A program made the position numbers and the translations under genes. From assembly GCF_900637205.1 (NCBI RefSeq), contig NZ_LR134355.1:3534001-3598000 (forward strand): a stretch of 64,000 nucleotides of DNA, given 5' to 3'. The stretch comes from Mycolicibacterium chitae. GTDB lineage: Bacteria; Actinomycetota; Actinomycetes; Mycobacteriales; Mycobacteriaceae. The notes beneath the pieces were generated by a model, which worked only from the letters and a program-made list of their open reading frames with translations, was not told where the DNA came from and made no database searches. Shown one piece after another: positions 32,058 through 39,239 of this stretch. Each line of letters begins with the position of its first letter. Position 1 is the stretch's first letter.

Positions 32058-33380
32058 GTGGCAGAAATCAAGCGCGGTGGTATGGCGCGCAATGCGAAGA
32101 TCGCGGGACTTGCCGGCGGAATGGCCGGTCGCGCGGCGCTGGGCTTCGGCAAGCGGCTGACCGGGAAGTCGAAAGACGAGGTCAACGCCGAATTGGTGGA
32201 GAAGGCCGCCCACCAGTTGTTCACCGTTCTGGGTGAACTCAAGGGTGGCGCCATGAAGGTGGGCCAGGCTCTGTCGGTGCTCGAGGCCGCCGTGCCCGAG
32301 CAGTTCGGCAAGCCCTACCGCGAGGCGCTGACCAAGCTGCAGAAGGACGCCCCGCCGCTGCCGGCCGACAAGGTCCATCGCGTGCTGGACGCCCAGCTGG
32401 GCACCAAGTGGCGCGAGCGCTTCGCCTCCTTCGATGACACTCCCGTGGCCTCGGCCAGCATCGGGCAGGTGCACAAGGCGGTCTGGAAGGACGGCCGCGA
32501 CGTCGCCGTCAAGATCCAGTACCCCGGGGCCGACGAGGCCCTGCGCGCCGACCTGAAGACCATGAAGCGCCTGGTCGGGGTCTTCAAGCAGTTGGCGCCG
32601 GGCGCCGACGTGCAGGGCGTGGTCGACGAGCTGATCGACCGCACCGAGATGGAGCTGGACTACCGCCTCGAGGCCGACAACCAGCGGGCGTTCGCCAAGG
32701 CCTATGACGGCGACGAGAAGTTCGTCGTCCCGCACGTGGTGGCCAGCGCGCCGAAGGTGGTGATCGCCGAGTGGATCGAGGGCATCCCGCTGTCGCAGAT
32801 CATCCGCGACGGCACCCAGGAGCAGCGCGACCTGATGGCCACCCGGCTCTTCGAGTTCTGCGACGACTCCCCGCGCCGGCTCGAGATGGTGCACGGCGAC
32901 GCCCATCCCGGCAACTTCATGCTGCTGCCCGACAACAAGATGGGCGTCATCGACTTCGGCGCGGTGGCCCCCATGCCTGGCGGCTGGCCGGTGGAACTCG
33001 GCCAGATGCTGCGCTACGCGGTGGACAAGAACTACGAGAAGCTGCTGCCCACCATGGAGAAGGTCGGGTTCATCCAGAAGGGTGAGCAGGTCTCCACCCG
33101 CGACATCGACGACATGCTGCGCCAGTACGTCGAGCCGCTGGAGGTCCCGGTCTTCCACTACCGCCGCAAGTGGCTGCAGAAGATGACCAACGTCGAATTG
33201 GACCGCGCCGCAGGGCAAATCAGGACCGCCCGGCAGATGGACATCCCGGCCAAGCTGGCGATCCCGCTGCGGGTGATGGCCTCGGTGGTGGCGATTTCGT
33301 GTCAGCTCGACGCGCATGTGCCCACGCGGCGCATCGCCGACGAGATGGTGCCCGGGTTCTCCGACCCCGACGGGGTGTAG
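32058..33380 (+). CDS. ABC1/UbiB-family atypical kinase
   Basis: Protein of 440 aa. Family marks are the N-terminal KxGQ motif (GGAMKVGQALSV), an alanine-rich loop in VASASIGQVHKAV replacing the kinase glycine loop, the catalytic lysine in DVAVKIQYPG, HGDAHPGNFMLL and the metal-binding VIDFGAVAP. Members act on small lipid or quinone metabolites rather than proteins. The start is taken at GTG 32058, giving VAEIKRGGMARNAK, which lines up with the mycobacterial orthologue; GTGs about 15-18 bp upstream are alternatives. It may be co-transcribed with the preceding E1-like gene. Confidence 0.93.
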   Translation: MAEIKRGGMARNAKIAGLAGGMAGRAALGFGKRLTGKSKDEVNAELVEKAAHQLFTVLGELKGGAMKVGQALSVLEAAVPEQFGKPYREALTKLQKDAPPLPADKVHRVLDAQLGTKWRERFASFDDTPVASASIGQVHKAVWKDGRDVAVKIQYPGADEALRADLKTMKRLVGVFKQLAPGADVQGVVDELIDRTEMELDYRLEADNQRAFAKAYDGDEKFVVPHVVASAPKVVIAEWIEGIPLSQIIRDGTQEQRDLMATRLFEFCDDSPRRLEMVHGDAHPGNFMLLPDNKMGVIDFGAVAPMPGGWPVELGQMLRYAVDKNYEKLLPTMEKVGFIQKGEQVSTRDIDDMLRQYVEPLEVPVFHYRRKWLQKMTNVELDRAAGQIRTARQMDIPAKLAIPLRVMASVVAISCQLDAHVPTRRIADEMVPGFSDPDGV

Positions 33381-33435
33381 TCCCGCGCGGGGCCGCCTGG
33401 TCTCGCGCCGTAGCGTCCCGCGGCGCCGTCGTCCC

Positions 33436-33498
33436 TCGCCGAGAGTTGCCTTGTTGCACGCATTTCGGGTGAAACCCGTGCATCAACTCAACCCTGGC
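33436..33498. repeat. 63-bp imperfect palindromic repeat, copy 1
   Basis: It starts TCGCCGAGAGTTGCCTTGTT and ends CCTGGC; the halves are loosely complementary around TTTCGGGTGAAACCC. A second copy follows at 33520-33582. It lies between the convergent ABC1 kinase and whiB7 genes. Confidence 0.82.
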
Positions 33499-33519
33499 CA
33501 CGGCCCCCGCGATAGCGCC

Positions 33520-33582
33520 TCGCCGAGAGTTGCCTTGTTATACCTATTTCGGGCGAAACCGGTGCAACAAGCCAACTCTGGC
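33520..33582. repeat. 63-bp imperfect palindromic repeat, copy 2
   Basis: Same 20-base start as copy 1. Here the arms AGAGTTGCCTTGTT and AACAAGCCAACTCT pair over 14 bp with one mismatch. Either copy could form a terminator-like structure for the two convergent genes. Confidence 0.82.
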
Positions 33583-33625
33583 GGGGGTCGATATCTAGCG
33601 GGGCTGCCGCCCGGTCCTGCCGGGG

Positions 33626-33895
33626 CTAGGCAGCCACCGTCTCCTTGCGGGGCCGGCCGCGGGGACGCTTGCGCGCCACGATGGTTCCGCGCTCGACGAT
33701 CTCGCCGCCCCACACACCCCACGGCTCGGCGCGTTCCAGCGCCGCGGACAGGCACTGCCGACGGATCGGGCAGTCCACGCACAGCACCTTGGCGCGCTCG
33801 AGATCGTTGGGGTTTTCGGCGAACCACAGGTCGGGGTCTCCGACATGGCACGGCAGCACCGGCAGTTTCTCCTCAGGGACTGTCAGGGCTGACAT
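33626..33895 (-). CDS. whiB7: WhiB7 transcriptional regulator of intrinsic antibiotic resistance
   Basis: Iron-sulfur regulator of 89 aa. Cluster ligands are C16, C39, C42 and C48, the WhiB turn GVWGG is at 60-64, and the C-terminal AT-hook RGRPRK starts at 79, which is specific to WhiB7. In mycobacteria it binds the primary sigma factor and activates resistance genes and itself in response to ribosome-targeting drugs. The ATG at 33895 matches the orthologue start (MSxLTVP); a GTG at 33904 is possible. A long leader with a small upstream ORF and an attenuator hairpin precedes it. Confidence 0.97.
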   Translation of the reverse strand: MSALTVPEEKLPVLPCHVGDPDLWFAENPNDLERAKVLCVDCPIRRQCLSAALERAEPWGVWGGEIVERGTIVARKRPRGRPRKETVAA

Positions 33896-33971
33896 GTCCT
33901 TCACCTGCTTCCTGGTCTCTTGGCTTTCAGTTCCATGAGATCCGGGGCCAGGTTTCGCGGGTAATCCGGCG

Positions 33972-34017
33972 AAAAAACTGTGGCCACGGATCCGGGTGAC
34001 GTCGGGTCCGTGGCCAC
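33972..34017 (-). terminator. whiB7 leader attenuator
   Basis: On the minus strand the stem GTGGCCACGGA pairs perfectly with TCCGTGGCCAC (34007-34017 with 33980-33990) and is followed by six T residues (33972-33977). This textbook intrinsic terminator lies between the uORF stop and whiB7. It matches the established control of whiB7, in which slow or stalled translation of the leader ORF favours read-through. Confidence 0.92.
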
Positions 34018-34040
34018 TAAGGCGGGTTTCGCGGGTTTCT

Positions 34041-34202
34041 CTAGCGGAAACCCCGATTCACGGACGCGACGATCGCGGCGGCGGGACGACGCTTGGCGTG
34101 CGGCGCGGCGGCCCACTGATGGGCGGCGGCAGCTCGGGAGGCCCGGGCGATGCGCACGACGGCGACCTCGGCTACGCCGACGCCAGCTGCGGTGCTAATC
34201 AT
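34041..34202 (-). CDS. whiB7 upstream ORF (leader peptide, 53 aa)
   Basis: Small ORF beginning MISTAAGVGVAEVAVVRIAR and ending VASVNRGFR, preceded by a strong AAGGAGG at good spacing. It is rich in Ala, Val and Arg. It ends 24 bp before the attenuator stem, the geometry needed for translation-coupled antitermination. uORFs of this kind precede whiB7 throughout actinobacteria; the peptide itself probably has no function beyond sensing ribosome speed. Confidence 0.88.
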   Translation of the reverse strand: MISTAAGVGVAEVAVVRIARASRAAAAHQWAAAPHAKRRPAAAIVASVNRGFR

Positions 34203-34255
34203 CGTTGGGGCCTCCTTCCTGGGCTCGTGCTCACGTGCGTGAATGTGCGCTTCAG

Positions 34256-34297
34256 AGGTTAGACCTCCGTCGCCGAATTCGCCAAGCAATTTTTTGA
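34256..34297 (-). promoter_or_regulatory. whiB7 promoter with WhiB7-type AT-rich element
   Basis: On the minus strand an A/T run (AAAAAATT, within 34288-34297) stands next to a TTGGCG-like -35 (34280-34285), followed after 18 bp by TAACCT as -10 (34256-34261). An AT-rich block beside the -35 is what WhiB7 uses for self-activation through its AT-hook. Transcription would start near 34248, about 45 bp before the uORF. Confidence 0.6.
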
Positions 34298-34306
34298 CCT
34301 GCGGTT

Positions 34307-36394
34307 TCAGCTGCCATGGACGAGTTCGAGCACATCGGGCCCGAACTGTTCGAGCTTGCGCGCGCCGATACCCGAGATGGCCACCAGCGCGGCGTCGTCG
34401 GTGGGGCGGGTCTCGGCGATGGCGATCAGGGTGTTGTCGCTGAACACCACGAACGCCGGCACCTTGAGTTCCTGCGCGGTACGCAGCCGCCATTCCTTGA
34501 GCCGGGTCAGCAGATCGGTGTCGATGTCGGAGGCGCACGTCTCGCAGCGACCGAGGATCAGCGCCGCCGGGGTGCTCAGCGCGTTATTGCAGACCCGGCA
34601 GCGCTTGTTCGCCGACCGGGACCGGCGTGAGTTGCCGGTGGGCGCCGGGTTGCTGGTCTGCGGGGCGATGCCGCTCAGGAACCGCGACGGCTTGCGCGAT
34701 TGGCGACCGCCCGGGGTCCGCGACAACGCCCAGCTGAGCGCCAAATGCACTCGGGCGCGGGTGATTCCGACGTAGAGCAGCCGCCGCTCCTCCTCCACGG
34801 CCTCGCTGTCGGGGCCGTGCGCCAGGGCGTGCGAGATGGGCAGCGTGCCGTCGGTGAGCCCGACGAGGAACACCGCGTCCCACTCGAGTCCCTTGGCCGC
34901 GTGCAAGGACGCCAGGGTCACGCCCTGGACCACCGGTGGGTGCCGGGCGTCGGCGCGCACCCGCAGCTCGGCGACCAGCGCCGGCAGGTCCAGCCCGGGC
35001 CGCTCGGCGACCTCGTCGTCGACCAGTTGCGCCAGCGCGTCGAGCGCCTCCCAGCGCTCGCGGGCCTTGGTGCCCGTGGGCGCCTCGGCGGTCAGGCCCA
35101 GCGGTTCGAGCAGGGCGCGCACCGCGGCCGGCAGGGCGGCGCCGTCGACCTCGGGGCTGCGCTCGGCGGCGCGCTGCAACGCCACCAGCGCCTGCCGGAT
35201 CTCCTGGCGGCTGAAGAACCCCTCGCCGCCGCGCACCTGGAAGGCGATGCCGGCCTCGGTCAGCGCCTCCTCGTAGGCCTCGGACTGGGCGTTGATCCGG
35301 TAGAGCACCGCGATCTCGGCCGCCGGGGTGCCCGCCTCGATCAGGGTGCCGATCGCCTTGGCCACGGCCGTGGCCTCGGCGACCTCGTCCGGATACTCCG
35401 AGAACGTCGGCTCCGGGCCCGGCGGCCGCTGCCCCACCAGGTGCAGCTTGCTGCCCGCGACGCGGCCGCGCGCCGCCTTGATCACCCGGTTGGCCAGCGA
35501 GACGACCTGCGGGGTGGAGCGGTAGTCGCGCTCGAGGCGCACGACGGTGGCGTCGGGGAAGGTCCGGGAGAAATCCAGCAGGTAGCGCGGGGAGGCGCCG
35601 GTGAACGAGTAGATGGTCTGGTTGGCGTCGCCGACGACGGTCAGGTCGTCGCGGCCGCCCAGCCAGGCCGTCAGCACCCGGTGCTGCAGCGGGGTGACGT
35701 CCTGGAACTCGTCGACCACGAAGCAGCGGTAGCGGTCCCGGAACTCCTCGGCCACCCCGACGTCGTTCTCGATGGCCGCGGCGGTGTGCAGCAGCAGGTC
35801 GTCGAAGTCCAGCAGCGTGACCTCGCCGCGGGCCTTGAGGCTTTCGTAGCCGGCGTAGACCGCGGCCACCCGCGCGGCGTCCATCGGGATGTCGCGCGTG
35901 TTCTCGGCGACCGCGGCCGGGTACTGCTCGGGGGTGATCAGCGAGGCCTTGGCCCACTCGATCTCGCCGGCGAGGTCGCGGACGTCGTCGGTGCTGGCCT
36001 GGACCCGGGCCCGGTTGGCGGCCTGGGCGACCACCGCGAACTTGCTGTCGAGCAGCTGCCAGCTGGTGTTGCCGACCACCCGCGGCCAGAAGTAGGACAG
36101 CTGGCGGCGCGCGGCGGCGTGGAAGGTCAGGGCCTGCACCGACCCGACCCGCGGGGCGTCGGGGTCGGCGGCCTCGATGCCGCGCAGCCGGACGCGCATC
36201 TCCCCGGCGGCCCGGGAGGTGAAGGTGACCGCGAGGATCTGGCCGGCCGCCACCTGTCCGGCGGTGACCAGGTGTGCGATGCGATGGGTGATGGTGCGGG
36301 TCTTTCCCGTTCCCGCGCCGGCGAGCACGCACACCGGACCGCGGGCGGCCAGCACGGCTTCGCGCTGTTCGTCGTCGAGTCCGTCGGTTGGCAT
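34307..36394 (-). CDS. uvrD2: ATP-dependent DNA helicase UvrD2
   Basis: Superfamily 1A helicase of 695 aa. Walker A GAGTGKT and motif Ia follow the N-terminal [10 protein letters not shown]; the [10 protein letters not shown] (Walker B) and QTIYSFTGA motifs follow, with motifs V-VI near [16 protein letters not shown]. UvrD2-specific features are a four-cysteine linker (CRVCNNAL and CETC) and a C-terminal HRDC domain (about 620-695). This helicase is essential in M. tuberculosis. The start is uncertain: ATG 36394 ([10 protein letters not shown]) is taken, with ATG 36403 and GTG 36433 in frame upstream. The gene is divergent from mrx1. Confidence 0.95.
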   Translation of the reverse strand: MPTDGLDDEQREAVLAARGPVCVLAGAGTGKTRTITHRIAHLVTAGQVAAGQILAVTFTSRAAGEMRVRLRGIEAADPDAPRVGSVQALTFHAAARRQLSYFWPRVVGNTSWQLLDSKFAVVAQAANRARVQASTDDVRDLAGEIEWAKASLITPEQYPAAVAENTRDIPMDAARVAAVYAGYESLKARGEVTLLDFDDLLLHTAAAIENDVGVAEEFRDRYRCFVVDEFQDVTPLQHRVLTAWLGGRDDLTVVGDANQTIYSFTGASPRYLLDFSRTFPDATVVRLERDYRSTPQVVSLANRVIKAARGRVAGSKLHLVGQRPPGPEPTFSEYPDEVAEATAVAKAIGTLIEAGTPAAEIAVLYRINAQSEAYEEALTEAGIAFQVRGGEGFFSRQEIRQALVALQRAAERSPEVDGAALPAAVRALLEPLGLTAEAPTGTKARERWEALDALAQLVDDEVAERPGLDLPALVAELRVRADARHPPVVQGVTLASLHAAKGLEWDAVFLVGLTDGTLPISHALAHGPDSEAVEEERRLLYVGITRARVHLALSWALSRTPGGRQSRKPSRFLSGIAPQTSNPAPTGNSRRSRSANKRCRVCNNALSTPAALILGRCETCASDIDTDLLTRLKEWRLRTAQELKVPAFVVFSDNTLIAIAETRPTDDAALVAISGIGARKLEQFGPDVLELVHGS

Positions 36395-36433
36395 GCCGTT
36401 CATCTTGGCAGGCGCTGCTGACAAGATGGTCAC

Positions 36434-36685
36434 ATGACCGCTAGCGAAACACCCCTGATCATGTACTCGACCACGTGGTGCGGGTATTGCCGCAGGCTCA
36501 AGACCGCGTTCAAGGCCGAGGGCATCGCCTACACCGAGGTGGACATCGAGGACGATCCGGCGGCCGCCGAGTTCGTCGCGTCGGCCAACGGCGGCAACCA
36601 GACCGTGCCGACGCTGAAGTTTGCCGACGGCTCGACGCTGACCAACCCCAGCATCGGCGAGGTCAAGGCCAAGCTCGCCGGGTAG
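36434..36685 (+). CDS. mrx1: mycoredoxin-1
   Basis: Glutaredoxin-fold protein of 83 aa with the active site [11 protein letters not shown] (C16 and C19 of CGYC) and the cis-proline TVPT. Mycoredoxin reduces mycothiol mixed disulfides, with electrons from mycothione reductase. Length and motif match M. tuberculosis Rv3198A. The ATG has no clear ribosome site and little space upstream, so a leaderless transcript is likely. It ends before a large inverted repeat. Confidence 0.96.
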   Translation: MTASETPLIMYSTTWCGYCRRLKTAFKAEGIAYTEVDIEDDPAAAEFVASANGGNQTVPTLKFADGSTLTNPSIGEVKAKLAG

Positions 36686-36744
36686 CGAGCGGGCGGAAAA
36701 CCCGAAAAAATGTCGGCGTGTCGGCCGGGGACTCGCCCGCTCGC
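36685..36744. terminator. inverted repeat between convergent mrx1 and nudC
   Basis: GCGAGCGGGCG (36685-36695, overlapping the mrx1 stop) is the exact complement of CGCCCGCTCGC (36734-36744), 38 bases apart, with A-runs on both sides. It may act as terminator for both genes. The right arm lies inside a dispersed repeat. Confidence 0.6.
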
Positions 36745-36751
36745 GCTGGAA
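36714..36751. repeat. 38-bp dispersed repeat, copy 2
   Basis: It matches 25502-25539 at 34 of 38 positions (starts CGGCGTGTCGGCCG, ends CGCTCGCGCTGGAA). As with the first copy it stands just beyond the 3' end of a minus-strand gene, here nudC. Confidence 0.8.
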
Positions 36752-36760
36752 AAAAGGGGG

Positions 36761-37690
36761 TTAGTCGCGTTCAGCCCAGGATTCGATGATCTCCCGGGCG
36801 ATCGAGATCGAGCCCGGCAGCAGCAGTTTCGATGCCGAGGCCGCCGCGGTGCTCCAATCCCCCACGCCCAGGGCCGCGCGGACCTCGTCGCGGGTGAACC
36901 AGGCGGCCTCGGCGATCTCGCCGTCGTTGAAGCTGAACGGCTGATCCGGATCGGCGACGGCGTGGAAGCCGACCATCAGCGAGCGCGGGAACGGCCACGG
37001 CTGGCTGCCCAGATACCGCACGTCGCGCACCGCGAGGCCGACCTCCTCGGCGATCTCGCGACTCACGCAGGTCTCGAACGACTCGCCGGCCTCGACGAAC
37101 CCGGCCAGCAGCGAGAACATCCGGTCGGGCCAGTTGCGCTGCCGGGCCAGCACCACCCGGTCGGCGTCGTCGTGCACCAGGCAGATGACGGCCGGGTCGA
37201 TGCGCGGGAACTCCTCGTGGCCGGTCACTGGGTTCACCCGCGACCAGCCGCCCTTGCTCGGCTGGGTCGGCGCACCGTCGACCGACGAAAACCTTGCCGC
37301 GTCATGCCAATTGAGCAACGCGGTGGCCGAGGACACCAGGTGCGCGCTGACGTCGTCGAACAGGACCCCGGTGCGGCGGATGTCGAGGACCTGCGCGTCG
37401 GCCCCGTCCTCGGGCGGCGCCAGCGGGGCGCGGATGGCCCAGACGTGCCGGCCGTCCTCGAGCCGCCCCAGGAACACCGCGTCGTGCGGCGGGGTGTCGC
37501 CCAGCGGGGCGGTCTCCCCCAGCACCACCTTCCCGTCGGCGATCAGCACCTGACCGCGGCCGTCGACGCGCAGGACCGCGGCCTCGGCCCAGCCGGCGAT
37601 GGCCGCGTCGATGTCGGTGCGCAGGTGATCGGAGCGGTCGGCCCCCACCCGGGACAACAGTGGGGTGTTGCGCAGCTGGAAGTCAGTCAC
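36761..37690 (-). CDS. nudC: NAD+ diphosphatase NudC
   Basis: Nudix hydrolase of 309 aa cleaving NADH/NAD+ to NMN(H) and AMP. The Nudix box GFVEAGESFETCVSREIAEE is complete, and SQPWPFPRSLM downstream is the NADH-pyrophosphatase signature. The zinc ribbon cysteines of enterobacterial NudC are absent, as expected for the actinobacterial branch. The GTG start at 37690 overlaps the end of the channel gene by 8 bp, so the two are coupled. The orthologue in M. tuberculosis influences isoniazid and ethionamide sensitivity by hydrolysing their NAD adducts. Confidence 0.95.
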   Translation of the reverse strand: MTDFQLRNTPLLSRVGADRSDHLRTDIDAAIAGWAEAAVLRVDGRGQVLIADGKVVLGETAPLGDTPPHDAVFLGRLEDGRHVWAIRAPLAPPEDGADAQVLDIRRTGVLFDDVSAHLVSSATALLNWHDAARFSSVDGAPTQPSKGGWSRVNPVTGHEEFPRIDPAVICLVHDDADRVVLARQRNWPDRMFSLLAGFVEAGESFETCVSREIAEEVGLAVRDVRYLGSQPWPFPRSLMVGFHAVADPDQPFSFNDGEIAEAAWFTRDEVRAALGVGDWSTAAASASKLLLPGSISIAREIIESWAERD

Positions 37691-38765
37691 GGTCCTCACC
37701 CCCGCTGTGCACGTAGAGCACCCGATCTCCTTCCTCGAGCGAGTCGACCTCGGGATCGTCGACCCGCTTGAGCACACCGTTGCGCACCACGCCCAGCACG
37801 ATGTCCACCAGGTGCTTGGGCGAGCCGCCGACCTCGCTGCGCTCCACGTCGCGCTCGACGATGACGAAACCCTCGTCGGGGGTCAGCAGGTCCTCGATGA
37901 GTTCCACCACGCTCGGGGTGCTGGTCGCGATGCCCAGCAGCCGTCCGGCGGTCTCCGAGGACACCACCACCGAGTCCGCGCCGGACTGTTTGAGCAGGTG
38001 CTGGTTCTCGGACTCCCGGATGGCCGCGATGATCTTCGCGTTGGGCGCGAGTTCGCGGGCGGTCAGCGTGACCATGACCGCGGTGGGGTCGCTGTTGGGG
38101 GCCACGATGATCGACTTGGCGTGCTGGGCGCCGGCCAGGCGCAGCACATCGGAGCGGTTGGCGTCGCCGCGGACGGTGACCAGCCCGGCGGCGTTGGCAC
38201 GCTCGAGCGACGCCTGGTCGGTGTCGACGACGACGATCTCGGCGGGCGGGATGCCGTCGGCGATCATCGCGGTGACGGCGGTCTTGCCCTTGGTGCCGTA
38301 CCCGATGACGACGTTGTGGTTGCGCACGGTGTTCCTCCAGCGCTGAATCTTCAAGGCCTGCCGCGAGGCCGCGGTCAGGGTCTCGACGGTGGTGCCGATG
38401 AGCACGATCAGGAAGGCGATCCGCAGCGGCGTGATGACCAGGACGTTGATCAGCCGGGCCGACGGCGTGTACGGGGTGATGTCGCCGTAGCCGGTGGTCG
38501 ACAGCGACACCGTGGCGTAGTACAGGCAATCCAGGAACGACAGCTCGTCGCCCTGCACATCGCGGTAGCCGTGGCGGTCGACGTAGACGATGAGCACCGC
38601 TGCGAACAGCGCGCCCAACGCGTAGAGGACGCGGCGGCCGATCTTGCGCGCCGGGGAGACGAACCGCTCCGGGATCCGCAGGTGATCGACGAGGGCCGCG
38701 TCCGGCTTCGCGGTCAGTGCCTCGTCGAGGCGGCGCATCCGCCTGCGCAGCCTGCTCTCAGCCAC
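37683..38765 (-). CDS. potassium channel with cytoplasmic RCK (TrkA-N) domain
   Basis: Two-helix ion channel of 360 aa. Helix 1 is at about 45-62, the selectivity filter STTGYGD at 89-95, and helix 2 at about 104-126. The RCK domain starts near 150 (HNVVIGYGTKGKTAVTAMI) with an acidic end of strand 2 (VVVDTD), followed by a TrkA-C-like tail to 360. It is probably a ligand-gated K+ channel of MthK plan. The start is GTG at 38765. It is coupled with nudC by an 8-bp overlap. Confidence 0.93.
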   Translation of the reverse strand: MAESRLRRRMRRLDEALTAKPDAALVDHLRIPERFVSPARKIGRRVLYALGALFAAVLIVYVDRHGYRDVQGDELSFLDCLYYATVSLSTTGYGDITPYTPSARLINVLVITPLRIAFLIVLIGTTVETLTAASRQALKIQRWRNTVRNHNVVIGYGTKGKTAVTAMIADGIPPAEIVVVDTDQASLERANAAGLVTVRGDANRSDVLRLAGAQHAKSIIVAPNSDPTAVMVTLTARELAPNAKIIAAIRESENQHLLKQSGADSVVVSSETAGRLLGIATSTPSVVELIEDLLTPDEGFVIVERDVERSEVGGSPKHLVDIVLGVVRNGVLKRVDDPEVDSLEEGDRVLYVHSGGEDRD

Positions 38766-38825
38766 GATGCTCGGTCATCGGCTCGAACCCGTCATGACTT
38801 CGCCGTCGCACGTCATCATGTAATC

Positions 38826-39239
38826 ATGACCTCGACCGATCCCGCGTCCGCATCCGCCACCGTCGACGCGCGTCGCGCCGGCAGGCGTTCGGCCCACCGG
38901 CTGGCCGCGCTCCTCGGTGGCGTCGGGGTGCTGCACTTCGTGGCGCCAAAGCCGTTCGACTCGATCATCCCCGCCGAGCTGCCCGGCAGTCCCCGCACCT
39001 ACACCTACGCCTCGGGCGTGGCCGAGTTGGTGACCGCCGGATTGTTGGCGGCCCCGCGCACCCGGCGCCTGGGCGCGACGGCGGCCGTGGCGCTGTTCGT
39101 GGCCGTGTTCCCCGGCAACCTGAACATGGTCCGGCTGTGGTGGGACAAGCCGTGGCCGATGCGCCTGGGCGCGATCGCGCGGCTGCCGCTGCAGGTCCCG
39201 ATGATCACCGAGGCGCTCAAGGTCCGTCGGCTGTCCTGA
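38826..39239 (+). CDS. small DoxX-like membrane protein
   Basis: Protein of 137 aa with about four hydrophobic helices and the pattern LHFVAPKPFDSIIPAELPG, then TYASGVAELVTAGLL and FPGNLNMVRLWWDK, typical of DoxX-like membrane proteins. There is no ribosome site before the ATG; TAAT a few bases upstream suggests a leaderless start. The 3' end overlaps the end of adnB by 23 bp in convergent orientation. I do not recall a counterpart at this place in M. tuberculosis, so it may be a lineage-specific insertion in the conserved block. Function unknown. Confidence 0.83.
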   Translation: MTSTDPASASATVDARRAGRRSAHRLAALLGGVGVLHFVAPKPFDSIIPAELPGSPRTYTYASGVAELVTAGLLAAPRTRRLGATAAVALFVAVFPGNLNMVRLWWDKPWPMRLGAIARLPLQVPMITEALKVRRLS

